From NCBI GenBank assembly GCA_964546955.1, contig CAZJLP010000024.1, positions 1 through 64,000 on the forward strand: a stretch of DNA of 64,000 nucleotides. Reading direction: 5' to 3'. Below, in pieces: positions 26,058 through 34,003 of the stretch. The DNA is from CAZJLP01 sp964546955. Its GTDB lineage: Bacteria > Verrucomicrobiota > Verrucomicrobiia > Opitutales > Opitutaceae. A program made the translations under genes and the position numbers. The first letter of the stretch is position 1; every line of letters starts with the position of its first letter. The notes beneath the pieces were generated by a model. It worked only from the letters and a program-made list of their open reading frames with translations, was not told the origin of the DNA and did no database searches.

Positions 26058-27032
26058 ATGGACAAATTGTTTGTCACGGGAGCAGCTGGCTTCATTGGAT
26101 CGAACCTGGTCGACCGACTACTGGCGGAAGGAAAAACTGTCGTGGGCTGGGATAATTTCAGCACAGGGCAAGAACGTTTTTTGGAGCAAGCACGGCGCCA
26201 CCCCCGCTTTACATTGATTCGCGGCGATAATCTCGACTTGGCGGCTCTGACCGAGGGAATGAGAGACTGCGATTTTGTATTCCACTTGGCCGCGAACGCG
26301 GATGTCCGGTTTGGAACAAACCATCCGAGAAAGGACCTCGAGCAGAATACCATCGCCACGTTCAATGTATTGGAGGCCATGCGGGCGAACAAAATACGCC
26401 TCGTGGCATTCGCCTCCACCGGCTCCACCTACGGAGAGGCGGAGGTGATTCCCACCCCGGAAGATGCTCCATTTCCTGTCCAAACCTCACTTTACGCTGC
26501 CTCAAAGATTGCGGGTGAGTCGCTCATCAGCTCCTATTGCGAGGGTTTCGGTTTCGAGAGCTACATCTTCCGCTTTGTTTCGATCCTGGGCGAAAGGTAC
26601 ACGCATGGACACGTATTCGACTTCTACCAGCAATTGACGCAGCATCCTGGCCATCTTCGTGTCTTAGGCGACGGGTCACAGCGCAAAAGCTACCTCTATG
26701 TGCAAGATTGCATCGACGCCCTGCTGCACGTGACCCGGCTTCGGACAGCCGAGAACGCGAAACATCGCACGCAAATCTACAATCTCGGCACGCCCGAGTA
26801 CGTGCAAGTTAACGATAGCGTCCGCCATATCTGCGAATCTCTCGGACTGAACCCCCGCCTTGACTACACCGGAGGAGATCGGGGTTGGATCGGCGACAAT
26901 CCCTTTATTTTTCTGGAGACAAAAAAGGTCACGGCCACGGGTTGGAAGCCAAAATTTTCCATCCGGGAATCGATTGAAAAAACGCTTCACTGGCTAAAGG
27001 CCAATCCATGGGTGTACGAAAAGCGTGGATGA
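26058..27032 (+). CDS. NAD-dependent epimerase (UDP-glucose 4-epimerase family SDR)
   Basis: 324 residues from the ATG at 26058 (MDKLFVTGAAGFIGSNL); the frame open back to 25887 has no conserved sequence. Rossmann motif GAAGFIGS, FHLAANADVRFG, FASTGSTYGEA and the catalytic YAASK. The segment FRFVSILGERYTHG and RKSYLYVQDCIDAL in the substrate half fit hexose 4-epimerases acting on UDP-sugars. First gene of the plus-strand cluster, followed after 10 bases by a dehydrogenase-like gene. Confidence 0.9.
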   Translation: MDKLFVTGAAGFIGSNLVDRLLAEGKTVVGWDNFSTGQERFLEQARRHPRFTLIRGDNLDLAALTEGMRDCDFVFHLAANADVRFGTNHPRKDLEQNTIATFNVLEAMRANKIRLVAFASTGSTYGEAEVIPTPEDAPFPVQTSLYAASKIAGESLISSYCEGFGFESYIFRFVSILGERYTHGHVFDFYQQLTQHPGHLRVLGDGSQRKSYLYVQDCIDALLHVTRLRTAENAKHRTQIYNLGTPEYVQVNDSVRHICESLGLNPRLDYTGGDRGWIGDNPFIFLETKKVTATGWKPKFSIRESIEKTLHWLKANPWVYEKRG

Positions 27033-27042
27033 TCGAAAGCGA

Positions 27043-28320
27043 ATGAAAATTGTGGTTCAAGGACTTTGGCACCTGGGTTGCGTCACCGCGGCCTGCTGTG
27101 CGAAATACCACGACGTGGTGGGCCTCGATTTCGACGCCGATAATATCGCACGCCTCAGCCGAGGAAAAGCTCCCTTGCTCGAACCCGGTCTGGACGAACT
27201 CCTCCACCGCGGCCTTGGCGAGGGGAAGCTTCGGTTCACGACCGATCCGGTCGCCGCGTGTGCCTCGGCGGACTTGCTTTGGGTTACCTACGACACTCCG
27301 GTCAACGACAACGACGAATCTGATGTTGAGTCCGTTCTGAGCCTCGTGCGGCGAGTTTTGCCACGAATGGCGGCCGGTGCTCTCGTTCTTGTTTCGGCGC
27401 AACTGCCAGTCGGCACGTGCCGCATGCTTGAGGCTGAGTTTCCATCGCTCAAATTCGCCTGCTCTCCCGAAAACCTACGCCTGGGAAAGGCGCTCGATGC
27501 CTTTGAAAAGGCTGCCCGGGTCGTCGTCGGGATTCGTTCTGAGGAAACAAAATCAACTCTCGCTGCGCTTTTCGCTCCCTTTACTCGAAATGTCCTATTC
27601 ATGCGCACGGAGTCAGCCGAGATGGTCAAGCATGCGCTAAACTCCTTCCTCGCGCTTTCAATCACCTTTATCAACGAGATCGCGCGCTTGGGTGAGCACA
27701 TCGGTGCCGATGCTCGGGAGGTTTCTGCCGGCCTCAAGAGCGAACCTCGAATCGGGCCGGGCGCCTATTTAGGACCCGGCGGACCTTTCGCCGGAGGAAC
27801 CCTCGCGCGCGACGTCGTTTCATTGACACAGTTGGCCGAATTGCAAGGCGAACAGGTCTCGGTCATTCCGGCGATCAAGGCGAGTAACGACCTGCATCGA
27901 CAATGGGCGTTCAATCGCTTGAAACAGCGGCTTGGCCCACTGGAAACCAAGTGCGTGGCAGTCCTGGGCTTGGTTTACACGCCCGGCACCGACACCCTGC
28001 GGCGCAGCTCCGCGGTGGAGCTCTGCACCGCCCTTTCCGCGGCGGGTTGTCGGGTCCAGGCCTACGATCCCGCTATCTCGAAGCTCCCGCCGCAGCTCGC
28101 ACGCATCACACTCACCGCGCAACCCGAAGATGCTCTGCGGCGCGCAAATGCGGTCGTTGTTTGCACTGAATGGCCCGCCTTCCTAGAGCTCGACTGGATG
28201 CAACTACTCCAGAACATGGAGAGCCGAATTGTCGTGGATGCCAACCGCTTCCTGGAAAAACCGCTGCGAGCGGTGCCGGGGGTTGAACATCTTTTCGTTG
28301 GACGGCCTGAGCCAGGATAA
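27043..28320 (+). CDS. UDP-glucose/GDP-mannose dehydrogenase family protein lacking the catalytic cysteine
   Basis: 425 residues with the three-domain layout of nucleotide-sugar dehydrogenases. The NAD loop reads GLWHLGCVT where GLGYVG is usual, SPENLRLG replaces NPEFLREG, and the helix with Lys-Asn (MVKHALNSFLALSITFINE) is kept. The catalytic loop GGSCFPKD is replaced by AGGTLARD, putting Thr at position 253 where the nucleophilic Cys should be. Without the Cys the second oxidation step should fail, so the enzyme may stop at the aldehyde, run another reaction, or be a regulatory paralogue. Start: ATG at 27043 rather than GTG 27025. The gene sits between an epimerase and an SDR. Confidence 0.8.
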   Translation: MKIVVQGLWHLGCVTAACCAKYHDVVGLDFDADNIARLSRGKAPLLEPGLDELLHRGLGEGKLRFTTDPVAACASADLLWVTYDTPVNDNDESDVESVLSLVRRVLPRMAAGALVLVSAQLPVGTCRMLEAEFPSLKFACSPENLRLGKALDAFEKAARVVVGIRSEETKSTLAALFAPFTRNVLFMRTESAEMVKHALNSFLALSITFINEIARLGEHIGADAREVSAGLKSEPRIGPGAYLGPGGPFAGGTLARDVVSLTQLAELQGEQVSVIPAIKASNDLHRQWAFNRLKQRLGPLETKCVAVLGLVYTPGTDTLRRSSAVELCTALSAAGCRVQAYDPAISKLPPQLARITLTAQPEDALRRANAVVVCTEWPAFLELDWMQLLQNMESRIVVDANRFLEKPLRAVPGVEHLFVGRPEPG

Positions 28321-28334
28321 CGCCGAGCTTCATC

Positions 28335-29195
28335 ATGAAACTTTCCTCCGCAAACGCTCTCATTACTGGCGGCAGCCAGGGACTGGGACGAGCCATCGCC
28401 GAACATTTCCTCCAAGAAGGGGCCAACGTCGCTCTTTGCGCCCGAAATGCGGCGGAGTTGGCGGCCACTCAAGCGATACTCGCTCGGCAGTATCCCTCGC
28501 AGAAGATAATCGCAATGGGTTGCGACGTGGCCGACGAAACTCAAGTGCTGGACTTTGTGGAGACTGCCGCTGCGGCGCTTGGCGGCATTCAGGTTCTCGT
28601 GAACAACGCGGGGATCTATGGCCCGATGGGTCCCACTGAATCGATCGATATCGTAGAGTGGAAGCGCGCACTTGAAATCAATCTTTATGGCGTGCTTTTC
28701 CCCTGCCGGGCCGCCATACCGCATCTCAAAAGGAAAGGCAGTGGCAAGATAATCGTCATCTCGGGAGGAGGCGCGACCAATCCCCTTCCGAACATCAGCG
28801 CGTATGCAGCCAGCAAGGCGGCTGCCGTGCGATTGATGGAAACGCTGGCCGAGGAACTGCGACCGCATCGAATTGACGTGAACGCCATCGCACCCGGCGC
28901 ATTGGCGACCCGATTGGTGGATCAAGTGCTTGCGGCCGGTGAGGAAAAAGTCGGCAAGGCATTCTTCGATAAAAACAAAGCTTGGAAAGAAAATGGCGCG
29001 GTGCCGTTGTCGCTCGGCGCACGCCTCGCCGTTTACCTCGCGAGCAGCGAGAGCGACGGCATTACAGGCAAATTACTGAGTGCGCAATGGGACCCCTGGG
29101 CCACCCTGCACACCCACCGCGATGAGCTCGCCAAGACAGACATTTACTGCCTGCGACGAATCGTACCGGAAGATCGTGGACGCAAGTGGTCGTGA
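28335..29195 (+). CDS. Short-chain dehydrogenase/reductase
   Basis: 286-residue classical SDR. TGGSQGLGRAIAEHF (cofactor glycines), VLVNNAGIYGP, a serine in IVISGGGA and the catalytic YAASK (AYAASKAAAVRL). The last about 50 residues are longer than in simple SDRs. The substrate could be a keto-sugar nucleotide made by the preceding dehydrogenase-like enzyme, but this is inference. It follows after 14 bases; the next gene's ATG comes 32 bases after its stop. Confidence 0.88.
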   Translation: MKLSSANALITGGSQGLGRAIAEHFLQEGANVALCARNAAELAATQAILARQYPSQKIIAMGCDVADETQVLDFVETAAAALGGIQVLVNNAGIYGPMGPTESIDIVEWKRALEINLYGVLFPCRAAIPHLKRKGSGKIIVISGGGATNPLPNISAYAASKAAAVRLMETLAEELRPHRIDVNAIAPGALATRLVDQVLAAGEEKVGKAFFDKNKAWKENGAVPLSLGARLAVYLASSESDGITGKLLSAQWDPWATLHTHRDELAKTDIYCLRRIVPEDRGRKWS

Positions 29196-29227
29196 TCGCG
29201 GATCTCGAACGCCAATCCAACACGGAA

Positions 29228-30244
29228 ATGCTCCCTCCTTTGCTCCAAATCGCCCAAGTTGGCTGCGGTTTGATCGGTCGAAAGCGGGCCGCCGCGCTCG
29301 GCCAGCACGCCCAACTTCGTTATGCCTGCGACGTCGACCTGGCGCGTGCGGCAAACGTGGCGGAAGCTCACCCTGATTGTCGGAGCATCACGGACTACCG
29401 CGTCGCGTGCTCCGATCCGGACGTCCAAGCAATCATCGTCTCGACCCTCAACGCCTCGCTGGCCCAGATTGGCTTGGCCGCTCTGCATGCGGGCAAACAC
29501 GTGCTGCTGGAAAAACCTGGCGCGCTCTGCGCGGCAGAACTGAGAACGCTGCAAGCCGCCGCGGCGAAAAGCGGCGCAAAGGTACGTCTCGGCTATAACC
29601 ATCGCTTTCATCCGGCACTGCAGAAAGCGCGCTCGCTTGTCCAAGAAGGGGCCATCGGACCGCTCCTCTTTCTACGTGCTCGATACGGACACGGCGGACG
29701 TAAAGGATACGATCGCGAATGGCGGGCAGACCCCAAAATGTCGGGCGGGGGAGAGTTGATCGACCAAGGCGTCCACTTAATCGACCTCGCCGGTGCGTTC
29801 CTTGGCGAGTTCGCCACGGTGCTGGGGCATGTGGCTACCTACTATTGGGACATGCCAGTCGACGATAACGCCTTCCTCTCTCTGCGGACTGCTGCGGGGC
29901 AAACCGCATGGTTGCATGTAAGCTGCACGGAATGGAAAAATCTGTTTTCCTTCGAGATCTACGGTCGCGATGGTAAAATTGCGATCGACGGCTTGGGCGG
30001 AAGTTATGGAGTCGAACGGTTGACCTATTACAAAATGTTGCCTGAAATGGGGCCGCCTGAGACGACTGGCTGGGAGTATCCCCGAGGAGACGGTTCATGG
30101 GAGCACGAAACCGCTGCCTTCGTTGAAGACATTCGCCTGGATCGGGAGCCAGTACCTGGATTGAAAGAGGGAATCCAAACGATGGAGATTGTTGAAAAAA
30201 TCTATCGCGACAGCGGTTATCCTGTGACCATCGCAAGTATCTGA
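29228..30244 (+). CDS. Gfo/Idh/MocA family oxidoreductase
   Basis: 338 residues from ATG 29228. N-terminal Rossmann domain QVGCGLIGRKRAAAL, the family EKP motif in HVLLEKPGALC, and a C-terminal alpha/beta domain beginning at about residue 120 (GYNHRFHPAL, then GGGELIDQGVHLIDLAGAFLG with the catalytic histidine pattern). Such enzymes oxidise or reduce sugar or sugar-nucleotide rings with NAD(P); in polysaccharide loci they often work with a nucleotide-sugar dehydrogenase and an aminotransferase. The GTG at 29186 is a possible earlier start but overlaps the SDR. Confidence 0.9.
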   Translation: MLPPLLQIAQVGCGLIGRKRAAALGQHAQLRYACDVDLARAANVAEAHPDCRSITDYRVACSDPDVQAIIVSTLNASLAQIGLAALHAGKHVLLEKPGALCAAELRTLQAAAAKSGAKVRLGYNHRFHPALQKARSLVQEGAIGPLLFLRARYGHGGRKGYDREWRADPKMSGGGELIDQGVHLIDLAGAFLGEFATVLGHVATYYWDMPVDDNAFLSLRTAAGQTAWLHVSCTEWKNLFSFEIYGRDGKIAIDGLGGSYGVERLTYYKMLPEMGPPETTGWEYPRGDGSWEHETAAFVEDIRLDREPVPGLKEGIQTMEIVEKIYRDSGYPVTIASI

Positions 30245-30267
30245 GGCAGAGCCTCCGGCTTTATTCT

Positions 30268-31251
30268 ATGATCATCACACGATCCCCATTGCGTGTCTCT
30301 TTGGGTGGAGGCGGAACCGACCTCGCCTCGTATTACAGGGAGCACGGCGGATTTCTCATCGCCGCCGCGATCGACCGCTACGTCTACATCACACTTCACC
30401 GAACCTTCGTGTCCGACTTGATCGTGAAATATTCGAAGCTGGAGCGAGTCGAACATGCTTCGCAGCTGGAGCATCCCATCATCCGCGAAGCCTTCCAAAT
30501 GCTCCAGGTGGACGGACGATCCCTGGAGTTAACCTCGATGGCTGATATTCCCGGGGGCACCGGTCTCGGCTCTTCGGGGAGTTTCACCACAGCCTTGCTC
30601 AAGGTGCTTCACACCCGAAACAAAAACCTGATCTCACCGGCAGAATTGGCGGAGCAAGCCTGTCACATTGAAATTGACCGTCTGGGGGAGCCGATCGGAA
30701 AGCAGGATCAGTACATTGCGGCGGTGGGAGGGATCACGGCGTTTACCTTTCATAAAGATGGCCGGGTGGAATACCGCCCTTGCAAGATTTCCGAGGAAAC
30801 GCTCTATAATTTGGAGGACAACCTCCTCCTCTTCTTCACCGGTTACTCACGCAGCGCATCGTCGATTCTGCAGGATCAAAACAACCGGTCGAAGGAGAAG
30901 GACAGCGCCATGCTGGAAAATCTCCACTTCACCAAGGAACTAGGCTACAAATCGCTTGAGGCGCTCGAAAGCGATCGCCTCGAAGACTTCGCCCGCTTGA
31001 TGGATGTGCACTGGCAGCGCAAGAAACAGCGCAGCTCGGGAATGAGCAACGATCGCATCAACGGCTGGTATGACTATGGGATGGCGAATGGTGCCCTGGG
31101 CGGCAAATTGATTGGTGCAGGCGGAGGAGGCTTCTTAATGTTTTACGCGGCCGACAACAAAAAGCTGCGTCACGCGATGCGCGAAAAGGGTCTGCAGGAG
31201 GTGCGATTCCGGTTCGACTTCGAAGGAAGCAAGGTTGTCGCGCAGAATTGA
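30268..31251 (+). CDS. hddA: D-glycero-alpha-D-manno-heptose 7-phosphate kinase
   Basis: 327-residue GHMP kinase. N-terminal ITRSPLRVSLGGGGTDL, the ATP-binding IPGGTGLGSSGSFTTALL and the C-terminal GGKLIGAGGGGFLMFY are all standard. It phosphorylates D-glycero-D-manno-heptose 7-phosphate at C1 (alpha). GmhA, GmhB and the nucleotidyltransferase are its immediate neighbours, which fixes the substrate assignment better than sequence alone. The gene overlaps nothing and is followed after 4 bases by the next start. Confidence 0.92.
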   Translation: MIITRSPLRVSLGGGGTDLASYYREHGGFLIAAAIDRYVYITLHRTFVSDLIVKYSKLERVEHASQLEHPIIREAFQMLQVDGRSLELTSMADIPGGTGLGSSGSFTTALLKVLHTRNKNLISPAELAEQACHIEIDRLGEPIGKQDQYIAAVGGITAFTFHKDGRVEYRPCKISEETLYNLEDNLLLFFTGYSRSASSILQDQNNRSKEKDSAMLENLHFTKELGYKSLEALESDRLEDFARLMDVHWQRKKQRSSGMSNDRINGWYDYGMANGALGGKLIGAGGGGFLMFYAADNKKLRHAMREKGLQEVRFRFDFEGSKVVAQN

Positions 31252-31255
31252 TGAA

Positions 31256-32002
31256 ATGAGCTCAGCCGACTTCCCCGTCGCTATCCTGGCCGGCGGGCTT
31301 GCCACCCGCCTACGGCCGATCACGGAAAAAATCCCTAAGCTCCTCGTCGAAGTCGCAGGGGAGCCCTTTTTCACCCATCAGATCCGGCTGCTCAAGCAGT
31401 CGGGACTAACCCGCCTCGTGCTGTGCGTAGGGCACCTCGGCGACCAAATTGCCCAATTGTACGGCGACGGGTCGCGCTGGGGAGTGCACCTCTGCTACTC
31501 TTTCGACGGCCCGGCGCTGCTCGGCACTGGTGGCGCACTCATCCAAGCCTTGCCTCTCCTTGGGCCAAACTTCTACGTTCTCTACGGAGACAGCTACCTT
31601 CCGATCGACTATCAAAAAGTGGGCCTACATTTCTTGCAGTCGAACCGAGAAGGACTGATGACAGTATACGAAAATCGCGGGCGCTTTGACAACAGCAACG
31701 TGTGGTTTGAAGACGGCGAGATCAATGTTTACGATAAAAAGGCAAAGCTTCCGGAAATGCACCACATCGATTATGGACTCGGCGTATTTCGCGCCTCCGC
31801 CTTCGCTGGATTCAGCCGCAGCGTCCCGCTCGACCTAGCGGACGTGCAAAAAAATCTCGTCGCTCGCCGACAATTGGTCGGCTTCGAAATAAAAGAGCGA
31901 TTCTATGAGGTCGGCTCACACGACGGCCTGGCCGAGCTCACCCGGGTGCTGGGCGCGGGATCGCTCGGCGTAACCCAATCTCCGCAACCTCGATCCAACT
32001 AA
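31256..32002 (+). CDS. hddC: D-glycero-alpha-D-manno-heptose 1-phosphate guanylyltransferase
   Basis: About 248-residue nucleotidyltransferase. AILAGGLATRLRPITEKIPK (signature and Lys), VLYGDSYLPID (metal-binding Asp) and HHIDYGLGVFR. Length and the position between HddA and GmhA support HddC, which makes GDP-D-glycero-alpha-D-manno-heptose. The start at 31256 (MSSADFPVAILAGG) follows the hddA stop by 4 bases. Specificity for GTP is inferred from context only. Confidence 0.88.
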   Translation: MSSADFPVAILAGGLATRLRPITEKIPKLLVEVAGEPFFTHQIRLLKQSGLTRLVLCVGHLGDQIAQLYGDGSRWGVHLCYSFDGPALLGTGGALIQALPLLGPNFYVLYGDSYLPIDYQKVGLHFLQSNREGLMTVYENRGRFDNSNVWFEDGEINVYDKKAKLPEMHHIDYGLGVFRASAFAGFSRSVPLDLADVQKNLVARRQLVGFEIKERFYEVGSHDGLAELTRVLGAGSLGVTQSPQPRSN

Positions 32003-32010
32003 GTCTCACC

Positions 32011-32619
32011 ATGTCCTACGCACGCCAACATCTGCAGGAAACCGCGGAAATAATCACGAAAATCGACGTCAACGATTGTGAAAAATGCGTCCGGGAACTG
32101 CGGCAGCTGCGAGACCGGGGCGGCCGCCTTTTTATTCTCGGCGTGGGTGGCAGCGCCGCCAATGCGTCGCATGCGGTGAACGATTTTCGCAAGATCGCCG
32201 GGCTCGAGGTTTACGCACCGACGGACAACGTATCGGAGCTCACCGCGCGCACGAATGACGAGGGGTGGGCTACCGTATTCTCGGAGTGGTTACGAGGTTC
32301 GCGACTGACCGCCCAGGACGCCTTGCTGATCCTGTCGGTGGGGGGCGGCAGCCTGGAAAACAATGTGTCCCCGAATTTGGTCGCAGCCCTGAAGCTCGCT
32401 AAGGAAATTGGGGCGAAGGTGATCGGAATTGTCGGCAAGGATGGCGGCTACACTGCGCGGGTCGCTGATGCGTGCGTAATCGTGCCGACCGTGAACCCCG
32501 CCAACATCACACCGCACGCCGAGGCGTTTCAAGCGGTGATCTGGCACCTGTGGGTTTCCCACCCTGACCTGAAGGTAAATCAAACCAAGTGGGAGAGCGT
32601 CTCCGGCCCCAAACGGTGA
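32011..32619 (+). CDS. gmhA: Sedoheptulose 7-phosphate isomerase
   Basis: 202-residue SIS-domain protein. FILGVGGSAANASHAVNDF is the phosphosugar-binding glycine loop, followed by LILSVGGGSLENNVSPN and a C-terminal HAEAFQAVIWHL with the metal/catalytic His and Glu. It converts sedoheptulose 7-phosphate to D-glycero-D-manno-heptose 7-phosphate, first step of the heptose pathway. It is 8 bases after hddC. Confidence 0.92.
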   Translation: MSYARQHLQETAEIITKIDVNDCEKCVRELRQLRDRGGRLFILGVGGSAANASHAVNDFRKIAGLEVYAPTDNVSELTARTNDEGWATVFSEWLRGSRLTAQDALLILSVGGGSLENNVSPNLVAALKLAKEIGAKVIGIVGKDGGYTARVADACVIVPTVNPANITPHAEAFQAVIWHLWVSHPDLKVNQTKWESVSGPKR

Positions 32620-32644
32620 GAACCGGGCTTTCGGTCCCACTGTA

Positions 32645-33184
32645 ATGCCGCTCCACCGAGCTGTTTTTCTTGACCGTGATGGGACTCTCAATCGGCAGGT
32701 GATTCGGGACGGCAAACCCTATCCCCCTCAGAAGCTGAGTGAGTTCGCCCTATTCGACGATGTACCGGCGGCATGTCGCGCGTTGAAAAGCGCGGGGTAT
32801 TTCCTGGTTGTGGCCACTAATCAGCCGGACGTCGGGCGCGGCACACAATGCATGGAGGTCGTGACAGCGATGCACGACCTTCTGCGCGAGTGGATCCCCG
32901 AGATCGATCGAATCGAGGTATGCGTCGATCCAGGCGGGAGCGAGCCGTCTCGCCGCCGCAAACCTGAGCCGGGCATGGTCCTGGACGCGGCGGCCTCGCT
33001 GGGCATCGACCTCGCCCATTCGTGGCTTGTGGGCGACCGGTGGCGCGACGTCGATTGCGGCCGGCGGGCGGGCGTGCGGACAGTCTTCATCGATTTTGGG
33101 TACAAGGAAGAGCTGAGAGCCAAACCGGACTTTGTCGTCTCAAGTTTTGCCCAAGCTACCCGAATTATTCTTGAACGCACCTAG
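32645..33184 (+). CDS. gmhB: D-glycero-D-manno-heptose 1,7-bisphosphate phosphatase
   Basis: 179-residue HAD-family phosphatase (HAD-IIIA). Catalytic FLDRDGTLN with D10 and D12, the motif II region VVATNQPDVG, the lysine/arginine RRKPEPGMVLDAA and the LVGDRWRDVDCGRRAG motif IV. It removes the C7 phosphate from heptose bisphosphate. The usual zinc-binding cysteines of E. coli GmhB are partly absent here (VCVDPGG and CGRR are the only nearby Cys), so the loop may be arranged differently. It is 25 bases after gmhA. Confidence 0.9.
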   Translation: MPLHRAVFLDRDGTLNRQVIRDGKPYPPQKLSEFALFDDVPAACRALKSAGYFLVVATNQPDVGRGTQCMEVVTAMHDLLREWIPEIDRIEVCVDPGGSEPSRRRKPEPGMVLDAAASLGIDLAHSWLVGDRWRDVDCGRRAGVRTVFIDFGYKEELRAKPDFVVSSFAQATRIILERT

Positions 33185-33206
33185 CTTGCCTCGCTCAATC
33201 CGCAAC

Positions 33207-33926
33207 ATGAAGCCCCTTTCAGAACTCAAAATTCAGATCTACGCCGACGGTGCCGACAAGGCTGGCATTCTCGACCTGTACGCGAAGCCGTACATCAAGG
33301 GTCTGACCACAAACCCCACCCTGATGAACAAGAGCGGGATCAAGGACTATGAAGCCTTCGCACGCGATGTTCTCGCATCCGTGACTACGAAGCCGATATC
33401 GCTCGAGGTGTTTTCCGACGAGTTCGCGGATATGCGCAGGCAAGCGCTTAAAATCGCATCGTGGGGGCAAAATGTATACGTGAAGATTCCTGTTACCAAC
33501 TCGCAGGGAGAGTCGGCGCTCCCTCTCATCGCTGAGTTGGGCCGGGAAGGCGTGAAGCTCAATATCACAGCAATTCTCACGATGACACAGGTCAAAGAGG
33601 TCGCCGCCGCGTTGAATCCGTCCGTGCCCTCCGTGGTGTCAGTTTTCGCTGGCCGAATCGCGGATACCGGGCGCGATCCCGTTCCACTAATGAGAGCGTC
33701 GCGCGTACTGTTGGAGGAGCGGCCAAAAGCTGAGCTTCTCTGGGCAAGCGTGCGCGAAGTGCTGAACATCGTCCAGGCGGACGACGCAGGGTGCGATATC
33801 GTGACCGTGCCGCACGACATCCTGGCCAAAGCGAGCAAATTGCTGGGCACGGACTTGACCGCCCTCTCGCTTGATACGGTTAGGATGTTCGCGCGGGACG
33901 CCGCGAGTGCCGGTTTCAAATTATAG
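33207..33926 (+). CDS. Transaldolase / fructose-6-phosphate aldolase family protein
   Basis: 239 residues from ATG 33207 (MKPLSELKIQIYADGAD). GLTTNPTLMNKSG, the catalytic lysine in NVYVKIPVTNSQGE, and NITAILTMTQVKEV and VSVFAGRIADTG match the small transaldolase group (FSA/TalC-like). It could make sedoheptulose 7-phosphate, the entry substrate of GmhA, from pentose or hexose phosphates. Its place right after the heptose genes supports this role. The frame open from 33132 overlaps gmhB and is not used. Confidence 0.88.
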   Translation: MKPLSELKIQIYADGADKAGILDLYAKPYIKGLTTNPTLMNKSGIKDYEAFARDVLASVTTKPISLEVFSDEFADMRRQALKIASWGQNVYVKIPVTNSQGESALPLIAELGREGVKLNITAILTMTQVKEVAAALNPSVPSVVSVFAGRIADTGRDPVPLMRASRVLLEERPKAELLWASVREVLNIVQADDAGCDIVTVPHDILAKASKLLGTDLTALSLDTVRMFARDAASAGFKL

Positions 33927-34003
33927 GCACTGCGGGCAGTTTCCGTTTGAATCCCATCGCCGGCATTCCGAGCGTACGGGCAAATCAGCTCGCCGTCGCG
34001 GCC

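Noticed and set aside
30243..30255. GAGGC-AGA-GCCTC hairpin between the oxidoreductase and hddA
   Set aside because: Five bases, no following T run, and the genes appear cotranscribed; not enough for a terminator.
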